A model generated the notes under the pieces. It saw only the letters and a list, made by a program, of their open reading frames with translations. It did not search any database and was not told where the DNA came from. 64,000 bases of DNA from NCBI GenBank assembly GCA_014529385.2, contig CM043962.1:39550098-39614097 (forward strand), in the 5' to 3' direction. The first letter of the stretch is position 1, and every line of letters starts with the position of its first letter. Origin of the DNA: Adiantum capillus-veneris. Its lineage: Eukaryota > Streptophyta > Polypodiopsida > Polypodiales > Pteridaceae. Position numbers and translations under genes: made by a program. Below, in pieces: positions 56,915 through 64,000 of this stretch.

Positions 56915-59434
56915 TCAAAAGAATGCTTGAAACACCATGTTCATGAAACGTTGGAATGTTGCAGGAGCATTTGTCAGACCAAATGGCATGACTCTAAAAG
57001 CATAACAACCCCAAGGAGTGATAAAGGTTGTTTTCAATTGATCCTCCAATGCAATCCCTATTTGAAAGTAACCTGAGTAACCATCGCACACAGTGTACTT
57101 CTCATGACCAGCTACCTCATTTAGTATCTTATCCTGAAATGGGAGGGGAAAGTGATCTCTTTTTGTTGCCTCATTGAGTGGACGGTAATCCACACACACC
57201 CTCCACTTTCCGTTCTTCTTAGGAGTGACAACAACGGGAGAGACCCACTCTAAATTCTCCACTGGATAAATGAAACCTGCTGCTAGAATCTTTCTTACCT
57301 CCTTGAGTAAAGCCTGCTCCTTGATGACTCCTAGCCTTCGTAGCTTCTGAGCCTTAGGTGTGGCCTCTGGCTTCAACTCAATTTTGTGTTGAACAACATC
57401 TACTCCACGCACATCGGTGTAGTCTTTAGCAAAAAGCCTAGGAAATTTCCTTAGCACACATTTGAACTCCTCTCTTTCATCCTTTGTAACTGTTGTAGAT
57501 AGCATACCTTCTAGCATTCTTTCATCTTGAACACCTTTGTTCTCTTGAGGACCTACCTCCTCCAAGCCTTGACAAGAGGTCTCTTGGTTGCTTGGCTTAA
57601 ACCTTACCCCCATGACTTCGATGGAAGACTCCTCTTCAGTAATGCTGCCGCTACTTTCTTCTTCTGAAGTGCTATCGGTCCAACCTTCTTCCATCTCACT
57701 TTGAGATGATTCTTCATGGGGCTCCTCTTGGCGTTGCTCCTTCATGTCAAAGACAACCTTCTTATGATTGTCGTTCCTGCAAATTAGCTTTCCACTCTCC
57801 CAATCCTGCAAAGCTCGCATTTTCATTAGCCATGGTCTCCCTAGGATAAATGGGTAACCATTTCCTTTGGTAGACATGACATAGAAATCCACTGCCTTCT
57901 TAATGCCAAAGGCCTCCACAAAAACATTTTTACAAATGCCTACGCACCTAGCCTTGCTATTGTTTGCCATCTTGACCTTAATTTCAGGTGTCTCATGGAT
58001 GTGCATGCCTAGTTCTTGCATGAGTCCCTCTGTCATGATGCAAATTTGTGCACCCCCATCCACTAGACCTTTCCTAACCAATCTCCCTTTTATGTAACAA
58101 TCTAGCACAGGTGTAATGTCCTCATTCATTTCAGCTTGTGCAATTTTTACAACAGGCACACTCTCTTTCACCTTTCTCCTAGTGCTAATTGCCCTTGTTA
58201 AATCCCTCCTAACTTGTGGACATAATGCAAGAAATTGAGGCCATGAGATATCAGGACCCTTACCTCTCATGTCTTCCAACAGGTTGTATGGAGCCATTCC
58301 ATGTCCAAGAGGAAAGTCTTGGAGGTTGATACGTCGTCGATTCCTCTTAGCTTCCTTGGTCTTCTTTGCCTTCTTTTCTCGTCCATGGTCACTTTGTGAT
58401 GTAACTCCTTCTTTCTCCTTACCTTTCCCTCGGCCACGCTTAATGCCATTTGCTTCCATGTCAACCTCTCTTGAATTTGTCACCTCTACCACATGCACAC
58501 TTGGGTCTGGCAAAGGTGGAACTCCTTCCACTCCTTGTGGAGGTGGTCTTGCTCCATTTGGCCTTTTTATAAGCCGTGGTTGCTGACTAGTTCCTTCACC
58601 TGCATTCATCACTGGGTAATTCAAGTTAGGTCTCCCTGGCTCTCCATGGGGCCAAGGACAATTATACATCCCATGTCCAGACTCTCCGCAATTCCAACAT
58701 TGCAAGACTCTCCTAGTTCGTGGCTCTCTCTCTTCTGACTTCTTTGCTTGTCCCTTTGGACCTACAGCTTGTGCAAGGTGAATTGACAGGCTGCTTAAAG
58801 ATTCATTTAACTTCTCAATCACTTCAGCCGTTACCTCAGGAAGCTCCTTAGATGTTGATGCTTGTGACTTACCTTTGGGTCTAAGACCTTCTATTGGAAC
58901 CTCCCCCCTTAAGCACTTGAGTTTCCTATATTTCTCAGCAGCCCTAGTTTCAGCTGCATCAAAGGTAGCAGGTGCACCCGCCTCAACTTTTACCTTAAGG
59001 TCAGGAAAGAGTCCGGCTATGAACCTCTCCTTCTTTAAAAATTCTGCACCATCACCAGGGTTAGCAACATTTCGTATCCATAGAGCCCAAAGACGTAGAA
59101 ACTCTTGCTTGTACAAGTAGTAGTCATCTAAGTCTTTTTGCTTATGAGAAACAATGTCTTGCCATAATTTCTGAGTGTTTTGGGGATCAAAGAAGTATTT
59201 CTTGAAACGATTCAAAACTTCCGTGTAATTCCCTGTAACTTCCTCAGGCAAAGAGTCAAACCAAGTGCTAGCATCTTTCCTAAGGACCAACTCAAACATT
59301 TCTACACGTTCTTGATCAGTTACTATCCTCTTGATACGGCAAGACATCTTGAAATTCGCTAGAAATAATTATGCATCCTCTCTAGGCTCTCCAAAGAAAA
59401 GAGGATATGCAGACATTTGGCGTTGGCTCTCCAT
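56915..59434 (-). pseudogene. RT-6 Gag, protease and RT N-terminus
   Basis: The gag ATG is at 59,434 (MESQRQMSAYPLFF); TAA at 59,369-59,371 stops it after 21 codons, replacing the GAA of RT-4. From the next Met (59,347) 810 codons are open: Gag, zinc knuckle CWNCGESGHGMYNC, DGGA protease, and RT up to MNMVFQAFF, where GGA of RT-4 became TGA (56,915). Here the PR-to-RT junction is intact, showing the original reading frame that RT-4 lost. Confidence 0.92.
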
Positions 59435-59518
59435 TGAATTGATTTCAAAGTGACGAGTTTTTGTTTTTTCTTTCTTTAAAAGATTTACACAATAATATTT
59501 TCTAAATTGCAATCTATT

Positions 59519-59737
59519 CTACAACAAAATAAAAATATTCACATCAAATGACCTATGATAATTAATAAGAGTTAGAATGACAGGTTTTGGTGATGCGAGA
59601 ATTTCTCCTACTCTTTGGGCACCAAACATGAATACCATACGTTGTTGAAAATGGATTTTTCTACTAATTGCAATGTTTACTCTAATGTGTGGAGTGAAAT
59701 GAATGGGAACAACTTGTATTCTTGGGCCATTATCCAT
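59519..59737 (-). CDS. RT-6 leader ORF b (72 aa)
   Basis: Starts MDNGPRIQVVPIHF, same length as ORF b of RT-4 with about a dozen substitutions and no stop. 85 bases separate its end from the gag ATG; RT-4 instead has the two larger leader ORFs in that place. Confidence 0.65.
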   Translation of the reverse strand: MDNGPRIQVVPIHFTPHIRVNIAISRKIHFQQRMVFMFGAQRVGEILASPKPVILTLINYHRSFDVNIFILL

Positions 59738-59758
59738 GGTCTATGCATGACCTAATTC

Positions 59759-59971
59759 TTAAAACAAAACAAAAATATAGACGTCCAAACTAAGGTCGTA
59801 CCTAATGAGAGGCAAAATAAAAGGATTTACTGATGCGTTTATCTCTACCAACCTAAGAGGACCTAAAATTCTACGAATTACTCGCTGAAATTGCAACTTA
59901 GTACTAACAATTATGTGTACCTTTTGCCTTGCAATGGGAATGAAGGGATCATACAAATTCTCGTGATTCAT
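59759..59971 (-). CDS. RT-6 leader ORF a (70 aa)
   Basis: Starts MNHENLYDPFIPIARQ; five substitutions in 70 compared with RT-4 ORF a, all mild (K/Q, A/V, T/A, L/V, I/L). That an intact frame survives in an element with three other coding lesions supports selection on this ORF before insertion. Confidence 0.65.
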   Translation of the reverse strand: MNHENLYDPFIPIARQKVHIIVSTKLQFQRVIRRILGPLRLVEINASVNPFILPLIRYDLSLDVYIFVLF

Positions 59972-60027
59972 GCAAGCTACTTGATTATGCTAAAGGTTGA
60001 GCCTTCACAAAACATACACAAGCCTTT

Positions 60028-60044
60028 CCTCAGTGGGGGCACCA
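60028..60044 (-). promoter_or_regulatory. RT-6 primer binding site
   Basis: Minus-strand TGGTGCCCCCACTGAGG, three bases from the LTR edge, identical to RT-4. Confidence 0.8.
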
Positions 60045-60047
60045 ATT

Positions 60048-62703
60048 TGAAGCGGTCCGGGGCGGGCAACAAGAAAAGCAACCTCTAGACACCCTTCAAG
60101 GCTCCCGTGCTGCTCAATGGGGCTGGGGCACAACACAACACAAACCAAAACAACAAACCCCCAGCCAAATCCCAACTACACAAGGGGCACCACCTAGTTT
60201 AAGAGCGAACTAGGACGCAAAAGAGGAGAATCATTAGAGCAACCCACAAACAAGCAAGGAATTTACACTAACCCTAACACCAATGGAACACTCTCACACA
60301 CTAAAACATGAGAGAGAGAGAGAGAGAGAGAGAGATGGTGCTCGCGCTGCTTTGAAGTGTATCGTTAATGATCAAGCAAACATAAATATATATATGTAAG
60401 AAAGAGAGAGAAGGGGGAAGGGGGTGCTTGCTGCACTAATGCCTTCTTACAAATCTGTCATGACCAATCAAAGTGAGATTAGTATTTGTTCAACATAGCC
60501 TGAGTAAATTACACCACAACACATCACAAGAAAAAATCCACCCCAATCACTGTCTTAAGGCCAGGGGAGTCCTCTCCGCCCTGTCGCCCTCTTATAGCAT
60601 GTAGGATTTATGGCTAAATTGATAACAATACCCGGAGACAAGCTATCAAGAACTTAAATAAAACACCAAGACACTTACACATCATTATTGTCCATGACTT
60701 CACGTTGGAAGGGAGACAAGGTATCCATGCTTAGTCCAAATTCACCCTCCTTGATTCAGTAAATGTTGGGCTTACACTAGTAGGAGAAATGATAGATTTC
60801 CTACTCTCAATTTAATGATCACTCTCTCTTACAATGGCATAGAGTTCCCTTGCTAATCACCCCTAATACAACACATACATATGCGTAATGCCAATGAGAT
60901 TCCACTCAAGAGGTTGAGCTTGGCTTCTCAAGCTATAGCATAGTGCTCTTTCTTCGCTCCCCCTTTTTGTGCTAGCTACACCCTCCTTTTATAGCAATTT
61001 TGAAGGCTAGGGTTACTCCTCTAACCATGGTTGGGTTAGATTTTCAACAATTGATCTAATTTCTATTGCTTGGAATTATCAAGAAGTTGGTGGGGAAAGA
61101 GAGAGGAGAGAAATGGAGGTGATAGGACTTTTCATAGGGGGTTAGTGTTAGTAGAGTTAGTATTAATTTACAAATGGAATTGGATATTTACAATGGGAGT
61201 ATCCATGTAGGATACAAATAAGGAATAAAAACTCTTGAGAGGTAAGAAAAGGTGGATTTCTTACAAGGTTGATGCTCCAATTGTCTTGAGTAGGGCCAAT
61301 TTTGACGCTTGTTGACGGTCCACTAGCTTTGACGGTACATTTTTTCTCCACTCTTGACCTTACTTGAGAGAAAAGGTAATTGAAGCTGAGTAATCAACCA
61401 CCATGATGCCGTCTTTTAAGAGAAGAGGCTGAATTTTGTGGTTTTTTTGATAGATATGGGTAATTTGGAGGAGGAAAAATGAGACTAGGTGGTCAATTTT
61501 GGAATGGAATTGTGTGTGGGAGGTATGAGTTCACCATGGTTTCTCTTATTCTTCAAGGTTGAGGAGAAGGTGAGTAGAGTGCAGAGAGGAGTGGTGAGAG
61601 AGGTGGGGATGATGAGTGGAGAAGTGTGTGTGAAAGAGAAAAATGATAAAGTGGAAGAGAGAGTGTGGCTGCATAGCATGGGAAAACTGGGGTCCACTAA
61701 TAAAATCATAGCTCACAGCTCGTAGCTCAAAAAAATATGAAAAAATTTGAGGCAAAATTTCATCCCACGAGCTACAACTTTTGTTTGTATCACCTTTTCA
61801 AATTCGGAGAGCAAGTGAACTTTAAAAATTCAGCAAAACCGACCGTTTTTTACCACTGCACAAGGTCCTTGTGGGGTCCTTCTTTGGATGATTCTTTTGA
61901 ATACCTCCAAGAGTGAGCCCTCCATAGTGCATGTATGCATGCCACCTACCCTTGACCTTATTTGGTAGGTCTATAATTGAAGATATTGTTGAGATCATGA
62001 TATAAGTGAATAGTACAACTAAGAAAATCAAATATTGAGGGGTCTAAAAAATATGTACATGTCAAATATAAATAATATAAGTGGAAAAAATATAAAGGGG
62101 TCAAAAGAAATCTCTCTCATTATGAGGCTACCATAAAAAGATAAATATTTTTGGTATTCTAATTTTTTAGAAAAAAAACAAAATAGATGTAGGAAGGGAA
62201 AAATCACAATAGTGAAAAAATATACACATAAATAAAACTAGTTTTTTTGGATTTTTGTTGGGGTGGAGTTACACCAAATATAAAAGAAGCTTACATGAAA
62301 ATATTTCTATATGGATTAAAGAGTATGAAAAATGGTAAGAAAAATTGTGGTAATGGTGAGGCAATGTACAGAGCATAAATAACACACACTTAGGTAGAAA
62401 TATTTAAATAAATACCAAAATAATTATGAAAAAATCTTTTATTTAGGCCCTATATACAAAGAAATATTTACATACGCATGGGCCATAATATACTTATATT
62501 TTATATATATATATATATATTTTGGCTCAACTAGCCCAATGACTAGCTAATTGAGGGTTTTTTAAGAAGATATGGGAAAAGTCCCGTAACTCACGCACGC
62601 CTATGTACAGTGAAATGGTAGGGATAGCCATAGTGTTTGGGTGATTTTGGTAGGGTGAGGTAACTCACTATGGCAATTACAAAGAGCCGAAAAACGGCTA
62701 TCT
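60048..62703 (-). repeat. RT-6 5' LTR
   Basis: Pairs with 51,453-54,127. Lacks a short stretch (GAGCTCCTTCTCAA) present in the partner near 52,320. TATA at 60,986-60,993 (minus). The right edge reads GGCTATCT where GGCTATCA is expected. Confidence 0.92.
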
Positions 62704-64000
62704 CTACCATGGAGGGTTTCGGATAGAGGTCCATTACTTGTCCAACCTACTAACCATTATGTTATGGAGGTTTTAGCCAAAGGTGGTTTGAAGGTCCACC
62801 ATCTGTCCAAGCTAGCTCTATTGAATAGTCCTATCCCTACTCTTATAGCGTGGATGGTTTGGGGTAGAGGTCTAAGACTTGTCCAAACTACTATCCATTG
62901 TGTTATTGAGGTTTTAGCCCAAGGTGGTTTGAATGTCCACCACCTGTCTAAGCTAGCTCTTTTGGAAGAAGCTATCTCTTTTGTTTGAAGGTCAATGTGT
63001 AAATGGAGTGTAACTACTATGTCTAGTACCATGGATGGTTTGGGTAATGGACCATCCCCTTTCCAACCTACTAGCCATTGTATTATGCACGTTTTAGCCC
63101 TATGTGATTTGAAGGTCAACCACGTGTTCAAGATCTCTCTATTGAATAGTCCTATCTCTACTCGGATAGCGTGGATGGTTTTGGTTAGAGGTCCAACACT
63201 TGTCCAACCTACTATCCATTGTGTTATGGAGGTTTTAGCCCAAGACGGTTTGAAGGTCCACCACCTATCCAAGCTAGATCCATTGAAAGAAGCTATCTCT
63301 ATTGTTTGAAGGTCATTGTGTGAATGGAGTGTAGCTACTATGTTTACTACCATGGATGGTTTGGGGTAGAGATCAACCACTTTTACAACCTACAATGCAT
63401 TGTGTTATGGAAGTTTAAGTCCAAGGTGGTTTGAAGGTCCACCACCCGTCTAAGCTAGCTCTATTGAAAAAAGCTATCTCTATTGTTTGAAGGTCAATTT
63501 GTGAATGGAGTGTAGCTACTATGCTTACTACCATGGATGGTTTGAGGAGCAGGTCCACCACTTGTACTACTTTCCATTGTGTTCTACAGGTTTTGGCCCA
63601 GGTTGCTTTGAAGGTCCACCACCTATCCAAGCTAGATCTATTTAACAAAGCCATCTCTATTGTTTCAAAGTCAGTGTGTGAATGGAGTGTAGCTACTTTG
63701 TTTACTACCACGGATGGTTTGGGGCAAAGGTCCACCACTTGTCCAGCCTACTATCCATTATGTTATGGAGGTTTTAGCCCAAGATTGTTTGAAGGTCCAC
63801 CACTGTTTGAAGGTCATTGTATGAATGGAGTGTAGCTACTGTTTTTACTACCATGGTTGGTTTGGGGCAAAGGTCCACCACTTGTCCAACCTACTATCTA
63901 TTGGGTTATGCAGGTTTTAGCCCAGGGTTGTTGAAGGTTCACCACCTATCCAAGCTAGCTTTATTGAATATTCCTATCTCTAATCTCATCACATGGATGG
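62704..64000. repeat. ~181-bp satellite array (right block, continues past window)
   Basis: About seven more monomers of the same satellite, interrupted from the left block by RT-6. Both unit types are present, including the shorter form with ACTCTTATAGCGTGGATGG or ACTCGGATAGCGTGGATGG. Confidence 0.95.

Larger units (their letters stand above)
51453..62703 (-). mobile_element. RT-6: sibling of RT-4, inserted in the satellite
   Basis: An 11.25-kb minus-strand element with LTRs of 2,675 and 2,656 bp homologous to RT-4's, the same primer site, polypurine tract and gag-pol. The left flank is ATAC (51,449-51,452) and the right CTAC (62,704-62,707), consistent with a 4-bp target duplication with one change. 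The outermost LTR base on the right is T instead of A. It has leader ORFs a and b but not c and d. Lesions in coding sequence: TAA in gag, TGA in RT, frameshift before integrase. Confidence 0.93.

Noticed and set aside
62757-63380. 207-codon minus-strand ORF in the satellite
   Set aside because: It spans several monomers and repeats the same peptide with drift; other monomers break the frame. It is a by-product of unit lengths near a multiple of three.

Overview
The window looks like nuclear DNA from a land plant with a large, repeat-rich genome. It holds several Ty3/gypsy LTR retrotransposons of plant type nested in one another (Tat/Athila-like, plus one with a tRNA-iMet primer site), long LTRs, a tandem satellite, and a decayed intron-containing gene. 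I see no bacterial operons, tRNA or rRNA genes, or CRISPR arrays. I cannot tell fern, gymnosperm, lycophyte or bryophyte from the sequence alone.

Layout. 1 to about 4.5 kb: minus-strand gypsy element RT-1, cut by the window edge, whose LTR holds a run of CCAAT/ATTGG hairpins. 4.5-10.5 kb: degenerate sequence with two inverted copies of a ~450-bp TIR element. 10.5-12.8 kb: very decayed plus-strand gypsy pol (RT-2). 13.05-16.4 kb: a better preserved Tat-like pol end (RT-3) with an unusual retropepsin-like/WVPK ORF after integrase. 16,516-17,849: a TTAA-flanked terminal-inverted-repeat element. 19,378-46,828, minus strand: a decayed multi-exon gene joining a DGQH-motif region to two NLI-interacting-factor (NIF/FCP1-like) phosphatase domains. 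Its third intron received the 21.1-kb composite RT-4/RT-5. 46,862-51,452 and 62,704-64,000: a ~181-bp satellite, split by minus-strand element RT-6, a sibling of RT-4.

Nesting. RT-4 (20,758-41,858; LTRs ~2.7 kb) carries gag-pro-pol with two RNase H domains, plus an unusual leader of extra small ORFs before gag: a tandem pair of ~70-aa ORFs and a tandem pair of ~150-185-aa ORFs with an F-box-like start. RT-5 (24,295-33,074; LTRs that look identical, TSD TTCAC) inserted into the first of the larger ORFs. RT-5 encodes a very large Gag and a protease/WVPK protein but no RT, RNase H or integrase, so it looks non-autonomous. RT-6 keeps the ~70-aa pair but lacks the larger pair.

The most interesting candidates for undescribed biology are the duplicated leader ORFs of RT-4/RT-6, the gag-protease-WVPK family without pol (RT-5, with a related tail in RT-3), and the DGQH-NIF gene that shows about twelve in-frame nonsense codons but few frameshifts. 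All calls rest on reading the sequence; no database search was possible.
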